Both the position numbers and the translations under genes were made by a program. The notes beneath the pieces were generated by a model. That model made no database searches, had not been told where the DNA came from, and worked only from the letters and a program-made list of their open reading frames with translations. From Rhizopus sp. PT2906 (taxonomy: Eukaryota; Mucoromycota; Mucoromycetes; Mucorales; Rhizopodaceae), in contig JAMYHX010000020.1 of the NCBI GenBank assembly GCA_025529335.1, positions 62,001 through 126,000 on the forward strand: a stretch of DNA of 64,000 nucleotides. The letters run 5' to 3'. Below, in pieces: positions 34,267 through 45,837 of the stretch; positions within the stretch are counted from its first letter, which is position 1; every line of letters starts with the position of its first letter.

Positions 34267-36423
34267 ATGGAGCTTTCAAAGACAGAGACCATCGCGCTTT
34301 TGGTATCTAATAAAGAAGAAACAGTGACAGGACCTATATTTATCAAGAGTCAGTCTCAACATGGTTGGAATTTGTCTTTAAAAGGTAATTTTAGATCTAT
34401 TGATCAGAAGTCTATATAGATTAACCCATTTTATTTAGTTGGTGATAAACAGTAATACAACAGCATAGACACACACACACACACACACACTAAAATAAAC
34501 ATAGACACGCTTGGGATTTTGATCAATGTGTAAAAGCAGATTTACAAGGAAATCTCACTGAAAAGTATCAAGAACTCATCAATCTTGCAATGAATGGTAA
34601 TATGTCAAATATATATCTCCTCTTTTTTTTCAGATTCTTATGTGTATAATAGGTTATAATGCGGCCGCTTTATATCTTAGTATAGGGTTAGAATATACAT
34701 ATGCATATATACTGTTGATCATATTCATACTAATTGTGACCTGTTCTAACTAGATCGCTTTATCTTTACGAGAATAGGTAATTGTTCTAGCTACTTGCGA
34801 CAAGATAACTTACAGAATCTATACTAGACATCAAAGCCATGAGGCGATACTGAGTCAATTGAAAGATACGATTGCATCAGCCAAAAATCCTATTCATATC
34901 GAGTATGTCTATATGTGTGTGACAGATGATGAGTGTTATGATTGTAGGAAAGATAAGTGGCATTCAGGTACGTGAGGGATTATATAAATGAAATCAGCCA
35001 CGCTTATAGACATCAAAACAGCATCCTCTGTATTTGAAACTGGTCTTGATTCATTCATGAAGGAGGTTAGCAGTATTGACGATATATGGAAAAAGGTCAA
35101 AACGGGATGCAAACTCCCCTTTGTATTAAAGATTCTATTGCATGATAAAGTGACAAAACGTCATGGACATTTGTTGATCATTGACTTGCTTCATCCCAAG
35201 TTTTTTACGGATATTACATCTAAAATTCATTATTCATTCATCAGTCTTCGTAAGTGGATAGAGTAGAGCTTTGATGTGAAGAATAAAACAGGGTTAATAG
35301 GGTAGGAAACGTCATTGACACAATCACAACGCGCGACCATCATGGTCGTATTGCCTTAGAGCCTCATCTGCTAGTCAGTATACTTGCAGAGTATATTAGT
35401 GGAAGAAGCAAGTTGACAGTATTCACCTATTTGAACGTAAGCTACTTTATATTAGACACTAGCATGAACTAAATGTGTGTAAAGGAATATCCGCAAAAGG
35501 AATATGATGAAGTGATTGCTATTCTTGACCTTGTACGCTCACTAAAAGACATGCCATGCATATCACTGCCTCTGAAAGAAAGTCCACGAATGGCTCGTGA
35601 AACAGAAGAATTAAAGGTAAGCTGATGACGATGATTGTCATCTTTCTCACATAATCATATAGAACCAAGTGGAACTACTCAAAGAACAAATAACAGATTT
35701 ACAATACAGGAATAGCAAAGTAAGTCATTTAATGATAGCGCGTCTACTTTAATAACAAAATAATTAGCTAGCAGCAAAACACTCTGCATCCTTAAATGCA
35801 CTAGAAGAGTTTTCAAAAGTAAGAAAAACAGAGATGCAACGTGAAGAACTGCTGCAGTCATTAAGGACAATAAGCATGGAAGAAGAATTGCGCAAAACAA
35901 AAATTGGACTGGGTATGTCATTTTTATGTCTGTAGATCCTATTTATCAATACATCAGTAGTCAATTCTGTAGCTGCTGCAAACATTAAAGAATTTCAAAG
36001 GCAGGACCTTGAACATGAATGTAAACGATTGAAGCTTGATATATTGAGCAATACTGTAAGCATTTTTTATGATATTCATCACTTTGATCTAACAGGCTTT
36101 TTTAGCATATTACTGAAGAGTATGGCTATAAAATTCAACAATATGAAACCCAATTGGATGACTACAAGCTACAATTAGATACCTACAAATCACAAATAGA
36201 AAAATACAAATTACAATTAAGGAATTGCAAAGAGCAAATAGGTGATTATGAAGATAAAGTCGAGAAGCTTCAAAAAGCAAATATACAAGTCAGTAAAGAC
36301 CTTGTACGACTACAGCGTGAACATGATATGGAAACAAAAACATTAATTGAGAGCTTTAAACAAAAGGCAAAGGCATATGAAGAAAAGGTGCGTAAAAAGC
36401 TAGAAGAGTCTCAGGGACCATGA
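34267..36423 (+). CDS. Kinesin-like protein with degenerate motor domain
   Basis: Thirteen exons (34267-34384, 34439-34451, 34505-34596, 34653-34679, 34791-34902, 34948-34967, 35010-35249, 35306-35436, 35485-35616, 35663-35719, 35768-35912, 35961-36055, 36106-36423) splice to 499 residues. Residues 1-290 follow the layout of a kinesin motor: WDFDQCV, GYNAAAL (the GYN..V/L block before the P-loop), HGHLLIIDL at switch II, SLRNVIDTI at helix 4, and ..GRSKLTVFTYLNEYPQKEYDEVIAILDLVRSLK.. at the C-terminal motor helices, most like kinesin-5. The P-loop position reads TTCDKITY instead of GQTGSGKT, and switch II lacks DLAGSE. From about 300 on it is coiled coil. ATP hydrolysis is therefore unlikely. 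Exons 2, 4 and 6 (13, 27 and 20 nt) are less certain. Confidence 0.6.
34469..34490. repeat. (AC)11 microsatellite in an intron
   Basis: Twenty-two bases of alternating A and C inside the second intron of the kinesin-like gene, between the proposed 13-nt exon 2 and exon 3. No coding effect is expected. Confidence 0.9.
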
Positions 36424-36550
36424 GTTTCTTTCTTGTAATTAATAAATAGATTATACCTCTTTCCATCTGTTCTTGAACGAGTATTTATTAAGAAGATATA
36501 AATGCCCTACGAGCATGTATGAAGCTGAACACGAGTTTGTGCGCAACTTT

Positions 36551-36595
<45 letters not shown>

Positions 36596-37977
36596 GGAAA
36601 GGTTGAATGAGTTGGAGTAAATGTCTTGCTGAAGGGCATATCTGAGGCTTATTTAACAGGTTCCCCCACGAAAGACAGCCCTCCGTAACCACTTCTCAGC
36701 ATATTTGTACTAGTCTATCCTCTATATCAATTCCTCTTGGTTACAGATAGCAGCGTTAGAGCTACCAATGCAATGCACTTGACGCATTTAGCGCATTTAA
36801 TGCTTTATGAACCATTTTTAATATTCTATAACCTTCCCTTGCGAAATGTGTCTTTTAAAAGAAATGGAAAATATATGCATTTAATAGATGTTCTTCTAGC
36901 AACATCGGTGCAAGGTTACTCATGACTTTGAACATGAGTTGTCAGTTGGCGTACCTGTCAGAGTACATAAAAGATACAGATTACGTCACTATGATAATAC
37001 AAAAGAGCCATGCACAAGATGTTCGTTGCCGTTTCTTTATACCAACTGTAACTTTTATCACCTTCATCTTTTCCCTTTTTTTTTTTCTCCAGTAAAATCT
37101 AACTTGAATACTATGGGCAATAGTAACACTCAAGACTTTGCCGTCAGTTGACAGGTTACTCCCAGTTTTATCACTGTTACTGGTCAGGCATATTAAAGAC
37201 AGAGAAATGGAGGAGAGTATCTACAAATCCATAATATCATCGGCGCTTTCTTCCGAAGATACTAATCAGCCTTTGAATACACCGCCTTTAGAGTGGAGGT
37301 CATATTCATTCCACTCTGCTTTATCGGGTTAAGAGTATTATAAATGATATCCACGAATCTATGATAGTTTCATATACTATTCCTTTATCAAATCAACCTT
37401 AGAAATAACGATTGAATGAGTATATTAGCCGTGTAAAAAGAACTTACTATCTATTAAGAACAGTAATTTTAGGAATAAGATTCATTTAATAGGTTCTTTA
37501 AGAGTGAGAGATATCGCAAGTCTGCTACTATTGAAAATTCTACTCAGTCTACTTACACACAGGAAGCCATATTATTCATCAGAGTGAATAGAATGGACAA
37601 TAGAGATAGTAAAGATACTAAGGATGATGATAGTCTAGCGTTTAGGTTTTTAAGCTAATTTGCACGTTAATTTCAAATAATACAAAGGATGAGTAAACGT
37701 CAAATTGGTGAGGGAAATAATGATACAGAACATATCAACCATACATTGCCTACATAACAGATTCAACTAGGAGAAAATCTTAATTTCAAGACTCAATGTC
37801 TCTTTAATGTGGGAAAACAGTATAAAGAACCAAACATAATATTTACTCCGCTTTAAGAACCCCAATTCAGTTTTTTGCTTGTTCTTTTCTTTTTTTATTG
37901 TTTTATCCCTCCTTAGGCTCAGCCCCACTTTCTTTTTCCTTTAATTGAGCAACATTTACGTACTACGACTTTACTAA
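36424..37977. other. Long intergenic region with A42 tract
   Basis: Contains an uninterrupted run of 42 A (36552-36593). Several short frames (for example a 41-codon one from ATG 37207, MEESIYKSIISSALSSEDTN..) could be small genes or relics, but none has a recognisable domain. The last 100 bp, with a pyrimidine-rich stretch, form the WDR48 promoter. Confidence 0.5.
36552..36593. repeat. A42 homopolymer tract
   Basis: The longest homopolymer in the window, in non-coding DNA. The sequence before it (ending GCGCAACTTTC) shows no recognisable reverse-transcriptase or SINE body, so a retroposed poly(A) tail is only a possibility. Confidence 0.95.
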
Positions 37978-40900
37978 ATGAAAGCAGCAACCCGTCGTAA
38001 GGTCTCCTACGTAGTTAAATTGCGAACTGATGAACAGACTCATTGTCTCGGCGTCAATTCCTTGGCATTGGATGCTTCACGCTGCGACATCAAAGACGAT
38101 ACTGCCGAAGGAGGTGTGTTGTATTCTGCTGGTCGAGATGGCGTAGTTGCCAGCTGGGACTTGAACATTAAATTTAAAAGACAATTGAAAACGGAAGAAG
38201 CATGGTTGGTAGATAAACAACTACAGGTATACACACATATATACGACTTGTAGTAGAAAAAGATGATAACACTATAACAGCCTGCTGGTAAATCAACTTG
38301 CAAGGCGTTTTCTCAAATTCACACTGATTGGGTCAATGATATTGTTTTATGCCAAGAAGGAACTTGTGGTAATATAAAGTAACAAAAGCTTGTTTGCGAC
38401 TGAATGCAAGTTGTATTTAAATTCGTCCCTTTAGTTGTTTCAGCTTCTTCAGATAGAACAATCAAAGCATGGAAACCATACAGCGAGAATTCGAAAACAG
38501 TTCATACAATCGGAACTCATACAGATTATGCAAAGTGTTTAACCTATGCATCGCAGCCAGGATGGGTCGCAAGTGGAGGCTTGGATAAAAAAATCAACAT
38601 TTGGGATATTTCACAATCAAAAGCAGTAGTGTCAATAGATGCAGGCCCCTCTAACCATTATGCAGATGGAGCAAGCGAAAGCAGTAAGCGGTTTTGCCCT
38701 CTTTGGTCTTTTTCATTTGTCTTATTTTTTTTTGGATAGGTACATTGCACAATTCAGCAAGCAAGTGTTCTATTTATGCACTTGCCGCTAATGCACTAGG
38801 AACAGTTATTGCTTCAGGTTCACCTGAAAAGGTTATCAGATTGTGGGATCCTAGATCTGGAAAACGAATAGGCAAGCTAACAGGACATACGGACAATATT
38901 CGTGCATTGTTGGTCAGTCAGGACGGGAACTATGTAAGTCGATGAACTGAAAAAGAGATGAAAAGAAGGGTGATATAACTATTCTTTTCAGGTATTGTCA
39001 GGGTCATCAGATGCTACGATTAAGTTATGGTCTGTCCATGCTAGAAGATGTTTAGCTACTTATGAAACACACCCAGATTCTGTTTGGTCTCTCTTTTCAG
39101 ATCACCCAGATCTACGAACATTTTATTCAGGCTCACGCGATGGTCTGGTGACAAGGACAGAAATATCCGGTCGGGCATTATCTGAAAGTGAGAATGAATG
39201 TATCGGTCTCTTTAAAGAGAACTCGGGTGTCGTAAAGGTAAGTTTATTTGATATAAATGCTCGATAGATAATAACAATCATTACTCCAAGATCGCTGCTT
39301 TACAAGATGCTTATGTTTGGACAGCCACGTCTAGTTCTAGCATCAATCGATGGGTAAGTAACATGTGTTTTTCTGTAGCAGAAGGAACTAAAAGAGAGAG
39401 ATTTGTTTCAGTTGTCTGTACCATCAAGTAAAAAGCGTCAGATATTGCCTCGATCCAATTTCAATCCCGAAGTTCCAGCAAAAGCGATGATCAAGCTACC
39501 ACCAGCCAAAGACACGTTTTCAGCATCCATCCGTGACTCTTATATCGCCAGTGATCAACTTACGATGTACGCAGGATCTGTACTTTCTATACCTATTAGT
39601 TACCATGAAGATGAAGATAACCAAGATACTCTAGTGCCGCTAAGAAGTGAGCCTGATTCTGTTATTCGTGGTAAAATTAAAAGCAAACATCTTTTTATCA
39701 TTATCTCACACAATATCCATAGGTGGATCAGGCATTGTGTCTCACCTGATGCTTCAAAATAGGATACATGTGCTAACTAAAGATACAAACGGCGAAGTTA
39801 CAATGTGGGATTTAATACGATGTATACAGCTTAAGAATTTTGGAAAGCGAGATTTACAAGAAGTTGCTCAAGAGGTCAACAGTCTCGAAAGCTCGCCTGC
39901 ATGGTGCACTATAGATACTAAAATAGGAGTAAGTCTATTACTTAACATACACAAATTGCCAACAAGTTTAATCTTTAGGCGATAACTGTACAACTTCACG
40001 AAGCTAATTGCTTTGATTGTGAGCTCTATGCAGATGAAATAGAATTGCCCAAGGATTATGAAGTTCGCGAAGACCAAAGATGTAAAAGCTTTATTATGTC
40101 AACCGCCAAGCTGTCTAACCTTTTTCATTAAAGTAAACCTAGGAAAATGGATCCTTGCTAACCTGTTTGCAAAATATATCAAAAAAGAAGTAGAATATCA
40201 GCAAAATGGAGACACCCGATTTATAGATGAGCAAATTGAAAAGCCAGAATCTGTTAAAAGCAAAACACAACAACCTCTGTCTGAGCAACCTCTGCCACAG
40301 CAGCGTCCGGGCCCCTTAGAGCAGGTACCTTCTGCACCTTCCATGACCATACCACCTGTTGAAACTGAAGAACCCAAACCGCCACTGGCGGCCATGACGA
40401 CCCATGCAGAACAGTCTCCGTATGTGCCCACGTCGCCCCAGGCCGCACAATTTGCAGGTCCCTTTACAGCGCCCGTGACGTCCAGTCCTCAACCTGATTA
40501 TTTCTCGGGTAATCATCATACACATCTCCGTCGAGAGTCTGCCGTGCAGCTTCCGCCACCTGCTGCCTTGCCTTCCTCTCCTACATCGCCTACTGCCAGT
40601 ACTTTTATGAACCGACTCAAGAATTTATCCGTAAAAGCCAAACTTAGCCGAGTGCCTACCAATGAAGAACGACCGCTGTTTGATACACCTCAGCCGAATA
40701 ATACGATTTCTTCTAATTCACCTTCTGTCGTTCCATCAGCAACAACGACAACGACAGCGGCACCTGGCACACCAACAACAACTGCAGAAGAAGACTCGAG
40801 CTCAAAACCCAATGAGGAAGTAAACACGCCCAAATTGAAAGAGATTGAGGAAAGCAGATCAGAGACATACAATCCCGTTAGTCTAGATGACTTCCCTCCC

Positions 40901-41469
40901 TTAGATATTCCTGAATCCACGACGATTATCATAGCTGAAGAAAGTGCAGAAGCCTCGACAGGTATGGACCTGTATCGTGGTACAGTAGGATCTACAGGAG
41001 AGGATGCTGATATCATTATCGATGCAGCTCCCTCGTGGCTGCTATCCTACCTTCTTTATGTAAGGTCCCATTTGCATTGCTTAATGCGGTACTTATATAT
41101 TTGCGTAGAACAAAATACCCACAAAAGAAACAATTAAACTGACATTTGTGTTACGGCCGGCAAACGGAACAAAGCTGGAAGAACTTCCAGGAGGGTAATA
41201 CGCCTATTTTTGCAGCAAAGAAGTATTTATTTATGACTCTTTATAGGTCCAACAATAGACTGCTTGCAAATCGAATGCTACGAGTAAGAAAGCTTATTCA
41301 ATATGTGGCTGAAAAACTTCATATTGAAGATGAATCAAGCCTTGAACTATTATGTGGAGATACTCCTCTTACATTTAATATGACTCTAGCAGCTATTAGA
41401 CAGCATATTCTAAAGACAGGTGGAGATATTCCTATATCCTATCGTCTGAAATGCGAAGCCAATGCATAA
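37978..41469 (+). CDS. WDR48: WDR48/UAF1-type deubiquitinase cofactor
   Basis: WD-repeat protein of the WDR48/UAF1 family (yeast Duf1, fission yeast Bun107), an activator of USP1/USP12/USP46-type ubiquitin proteases. Twelve exons (37978-38226, 38281-38368, 38435-38683, 38740-38933, 38992-39237, 39291-39353, 39412-39670, 39723-39928, 39979-40081, 40134-41059, 41109-41194, 41247-41469) give 963 residues. The N-terminus has the family opening (RRKVSYVV), then seven to eight WD repeats (SAGRDGVVASWD, SASSDRTIKAW, ASGGLDKKINIWD, ASGSPEKVIRLWD, SGSSDATIKLWS). NLGKWILANLFAKYI starts the DUF3337 region. A 250-residue Pro/Ser/Thr-rich linker separates it from the C-terminal ubiquitin-like end (KLTFVLRPA..., MLRVRKLIQYVAEKL). 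Longer than human WDR48 (677) because of the linker. Confidence 0.93.
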
Positions 41470-41590
41470 AATAAAAAAAGCAAAACTCTGCTGGGCAGAG
41501 ACTGTGACTTGTTTTAAGTGTTCTTTGTTCTCGCTTCTAGAAATAAATAAATCCCTGTCAAAAAAAAAAAAATACTCTTTATCCTTCACC

Positions 41591-42633
41591 ATGTCTTCTC
41601 AACTCCTTCGTGCTTCACTTCGTGCTCTTGTTCGTCCTAGTTTAACGAAAAATGTCGCAGCTGTGTCTAGAATCACCCCTCGTGTCATGCCTGCATTCCA
41701 GGTCGCTCGTCCTTTTTCTTCCACCTTTGCTCGTATGAGCACAGGATCTGGTAAGTGATCTTTCTTTTTTTCTTTGAACATACGCTCATGTCTGAACAAT
41801 AGTTGATTCTGATCTCGTTCATAAGCTCGATGAAGAACTTCAATATGAAAAGTCTAACGAAGAACCCGAACCAGAATTTATCAAGGAGTTCTTGGAAGCC
41901 AACTCTTTCAAGGTAATTTTTTGTTAATGGTCTTATATAACAAGTCTCTCATAACTTTATATATAGTTGGAAGATAAGCCTGGTGTTGATGAAGTATCAT
42001 TGACCCGTACTTTTGGAAATGAAAAGTAAGATAAACACACTCAAAATAGACTGCATAAACTAAGAGATGAGAATAGGATTCGCGTGTTGTTCTCCATCTC
42101 TGATATCAACAATACACCTTCCGAGAGTTTCCTTCCTGAAGATGACATGATTGAACCTGGAAATGAAGAAGATGAGGAAATTGTGTCCTTCCCCGTGCGT
42201 GCATCAGTGACTATTGAAAAGGTAAAAATAGAAAAATGATGGATTGAATAACGATAATAATACAAAATAGGATGGACAAGGTGCTGTTACGATTGATACA
42301 GTTGCTCAAGATGGAGAGATTGTTATTGAAAGTGTCATGTATTATAAAGATAACAAATTGGCTAATGAACAATCTGCGGAAGCAGACTGGCAAAGACGTG
42401 GACTTTACATTGGTCCTCAGTTCTCCGAATTAGACGAGGTAAGATTAAATGAAGAAGGTGCATGATATTAATAATAATGACTGTAGAATCTTCAACAACT
42501 CTATGAGCGTTATCTTGAAGAACGTGGTATCAACTCTGCATTGGCAAACTTCTTGCCTGATTATATTGAATACAAGGAACAAAAGGAATACATCCAATGG
42601 CTTGATAACATGAAAAAGTTTGTTGCTGCCTAA
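41591..42633 (+). CDS. MAM33: Mitochondrial matrix p32/gC1qBP-type protein
   Basis: MAM33/p32 family, an acidic trimeric mitochondrial matrix protein involved in oxidative phosphorylation and mitochondrial translation. Exons 41591-41750, 41803-41912, 41967-42025, 42077-42221, 42271-42438 and 42487-42633 give 262 residues. The first 50 residues form an Arg/Ser-rich amphipathic presequence (QLLRASLRALVRPSL, ending near RPFSSTFARMS). The core starts with HKLDEELQYEK, includes the acidic NEEDEEIVSFPV segment, and ends with ARG/GIN-type helix YLEERGINSALANFLPDYIEYKEQKEYIQWLDNM in the usual place. It lies only 121 bp after WDR48 on the same strand. Confidence 0.94.
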
Positions 42634-43370
42634 GTTATGAAATAAATACATCTTTACAAGTTTTTTAAACTAAACTGAGATCATGTTTATTTAACAAAGG
42701 AAGCATACACCATGTTAAGAGGTATGGCCCAGAAAAATACAAATGATTTATAGTCACTCTTGAACGAACTTAAACTACAAGCAACCATTGCCAATTGACT
42801 GTCAGTGATGGCGTCATACACATAATAAAGTGCAACGACCATGAAATTATACGAAGCCTTTCAGCCATACCTCTCTCTTCGCACGCTTTACCCTCATGCA
42901 GCCATGAGAGCTCCAGCACTAAGCGTAAAACGAAGGGAATGAATAATTTCTCTGTTACTGAATCAAAGCGAAGAGTGCACTCTGCCTTCAAGTGTGAATC
43001 TTGTGATACAGTGTATTAAATATATGATATGACAATAAAAGCCCTCTTCCCCTTTCAGAAGATACACAAAAGACTGTCTCCGTGGATTTAATGCGCTGTC
43101 AACAGCGTCTTGATAAGTGTATTACGTCTTTTTTTATTCATTATTTTTCTAGTTGAGAGAAATGATCTAATTATCGCATGTTGACGGAAATGCTCAATTG
43201 TCACCGCAATTAATAAGTCACAACCGAACCTATTTAAAGCAGAAGTTGCTGCGTTTCAAAATGGATTAAAGCATAAAACCCCCTTCTATTTCTTTATCTT
43301 TTTCTTTGTCTTCATTCATTTACATATACGCTTTGATATTGTGTAGATACATACGAGCATCACTAATACA
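42634..43370. other. Intergenic region
   Basis: No gene is supported. It includes a 24-bp stretch (near 43020-43043) that recurs almost exactly near 51429, and a perfect hairpin CGCTGT-CA-ACAGCG at 43094-43107. Confidence 0.5.
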
Positions 43371-43476
43371 ATGTGCGATACAAATTGGTGTACTTTTTGT
43401 GATTGCGCTGTGAGCCCTCATCTAGTAATAACCAATGATAATAATAATAATAAATATATTCTGACTACTATTATTA

Positions 43477-43511
<35 letters not shown>

Positions 43512-43806
43512 GAATACTATCTATTGTTCAGAAGAATGCTTTCGAAAGGATGCTCAAAGCCATTTGTGTAGTACTTTGATTGCACATGAAGAGGAACTAA
43601 TAAAACAGTACAGCAAGAACAATCATCATCATCGTCGTCGTAATAGCAATAGCAGCATCAGCAGTGATGATTTAGCCGCTATTCATCTTGACCTCATGTC
43701 ATCATCCTCTTCTAGACCCTTATTGCTGTCAGATTCAAGTTCAGTAGCAAGTAGTCAATCGATTGAGACTCCTCGTTTATTGCATAAAATAACATGGAAT
43801 AAGTAG
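43371..43806 (+). CDS. ECL1-like small zinc-binding protein
   Basis: 115-residue protein from exons 43371-43424 and 43513-43806. The N-terminus carries C-x4-C-x2-C..., then after the intron YCSEECFRKD, the pattern of the ECL1 family (extenders of chronological lifespan; small fungal zinc proteins acting in stress, sulfur and zinc homeostasis). The remainder is His/Arg-rich (HHHRRRNSNSS) then Ser-rich. The 88-bp intron is built largely of ATA and TTA trinucleotide repeats that can pair with one another. Family assignment rests on the short Cys motif and the YCSEEC signature. Confidence 0.72.
43437..43510. repeat. Complementary (ATA)n/(TTA)n repeats in an intron
   Basis: A run of ATA/TAA triplets (about 43437-43455) is followed by about 42 nt of ATT/TTA triplets (43469-43510) that ends at the acceptor TATAG. 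The arms are complementary, so the intron RNA could fold into a hairpin that brings donor and acceptor together. Confidence 0.85.
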
Positions 43807-45837
43807 CTGATAACACAATCATAAATTGTTGTTGTATAAATTTCTTTCTTTTTTTTCCTGTAAATAATAAACAATCAAGCCGGTCAAGATTAATACAAGT
43901 TTTAAAGTAGTTCTCGTCCTCTTTACAAAATCACCTTTTATGGCAGCGATATCCCGTTTTCGGAATAATTTGCAGCTGATTTTTTCTTTGTAAACACAAT
44001 GTTGTGTATTCATTTTATGACCAAAAAGTGGATCGAGAAATGCAGTCAAAAACAAAGGTAAAAGTGAGTTGGATAATTTGGCCTGATATCTATGCCGATT
44101 CGTTGATTCTATAAAGAAATAAACCAACAGCTTTAAAGAGAGCAAATCAATACACAATGGGCACTTGGAAGGAAACTTCAATAAAACAACTGGATGCATC
44201 TAGACCAATAATACATGCACCAGAAAATAGGCCAATGCTATTGCTGCTACCTATGTTGTCACTTTACAACTTTACACTACCAAATTCTCTGCCTAACCTA
44301 AGGCTATCCAGTTCACTCTAATATAAAACGTGAATTTATCATAATTACACGTGATTGATCTTGGATAATCAAACTGACAACATAAAACTAGAATCCCTTT
44401 CTCCTTGAAAATAAACAAAGCAAAATGGTGAAAAGTTTTGTTAGGCGACATCATAGGTAGTGAGTGGAGATAGCACACGTAGTATTAGCTTAGCTTTTGG
44501 TGTATTTTCTAGTGCATGTAGTGTTTCCCATGCCCTTAACATAATGAATAACTCATACAAATTGAAGAACGACAAAAACGACTCTTCCCTTAAATATTTC
44601 GCGAACCATCCTGTTAGCGAATGGTATTTCGCATATTTTGAGACTACATTTAATAATGGCCAGACGCACCAATCCAGCACAATTCTCTGATATTCGCCTC
44701 CTCGCCCTGAATGATATTTACATAGTTGACAGAAACTTTACATCCTCTGTTAGCAAGTGTTTCTCAACTAAAGTTCATACTTTGCTCAAACCAACGTTAT
44801 CATTTGATGCCTATCTCCCTACAAGAGGACTGAATTGGACATCGAAGTATCTTCTCCCGCTGATTGGATCTCGTCATTGTCATTGTGTGCCCAATTACTT
44901 GCAAAAGCTTGCGAGTCTAAGAATCTTTTAGATACACACACCGCCCTTCTTACTATACCATTGATCATGAACAAAAGAATCCCTGTGCTATAAGATATTA
45001 ATTAATCAATAATAAAATCATGTGTGCCTTAGGTAGCGAGGATACTCCTACTAAACGCTTAAAGGCTTTATCCAATATTCAACGTATTCCCTAAAGTATT
45101 GAATAAAGGATCCTTTAATCATTTGATTAAGTTAGTCCCATTATTCTGAGCAACTTAACCTCACACATGTGTGGAAGCACAGTAACATTCTTTTTCCTGA
45201 ATTCATGCATTTCAAAAAGGAAATAAGGCGTACAAGAAAAAAAAAATTCTCTCTTCCCGAGGAAGGGGATGTATCCCGTCTTATTGCACCCGTTCTTTTA
45301 ATTAATTAAACTTTTTTGTTGAATCAATAGACACCAGACATGGTACACATCTGGATACTATCACCAAATCTAGAACTAGCAACTATATGAAATGAGAGAC
45401 AAACATTTAAGCTCGTTCTAGATCATGATCTATTATCTACTGAGAAGAACGCATTAGTTGTAAACAGATTAGCAGCCATTATGAAAGCCCAACATTTTAT
45501 ATGAAACACTAATAAGATTATAATATATGTTTTATTTTGATGATACCACATGTTCCAGGAGAAGGAAGGAATCGAGTCCCAATGATAAACAGAGAAAAAG
45601 AGGAGAGCATAAGAAAACGAGGAGCATAGCCTAGTCCTTGATGTTTAGCAATATGTAGTGTATTCGTATCTGTAGATGATTTTGAGAATAGTGGGATGAG
45701 TTGTAACGTACAGACTTCTTGGAAAGGGAGTAACGACCAAAAAAGAAGGAGCATGAGCAGGAATTGTGGTATAGATAGGAGCACCTGCCGAAAGGAAATG
45801 GCGAGATGCTCATGGTTCCCAGAAGTAGTGTCCGCTT
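43807..45837. other. Gene-poor region with coding-like fragments
   Basis: No intact gene. The frame at 44654-44931 (MARRTNPAQFSDIRLLAL..) and an overlapping frame (..SPADWISSLSLCAQLLAKACESKNLL.. near 44850-44930) look like pieces of one decayed coding sequence with a frame break. Downstream of the gag relic on the minus strand (45518-45837) a hydrophobic frame exists but shows no protease or RT motif. Confidence 0.35.

Noticed and set aside
40690..41016. 108-codon minus-strand frame
   Set aside because: Antisense to the WDR48 low-complexity linker; valine-rich reverse reading of Thr/Ser codons.
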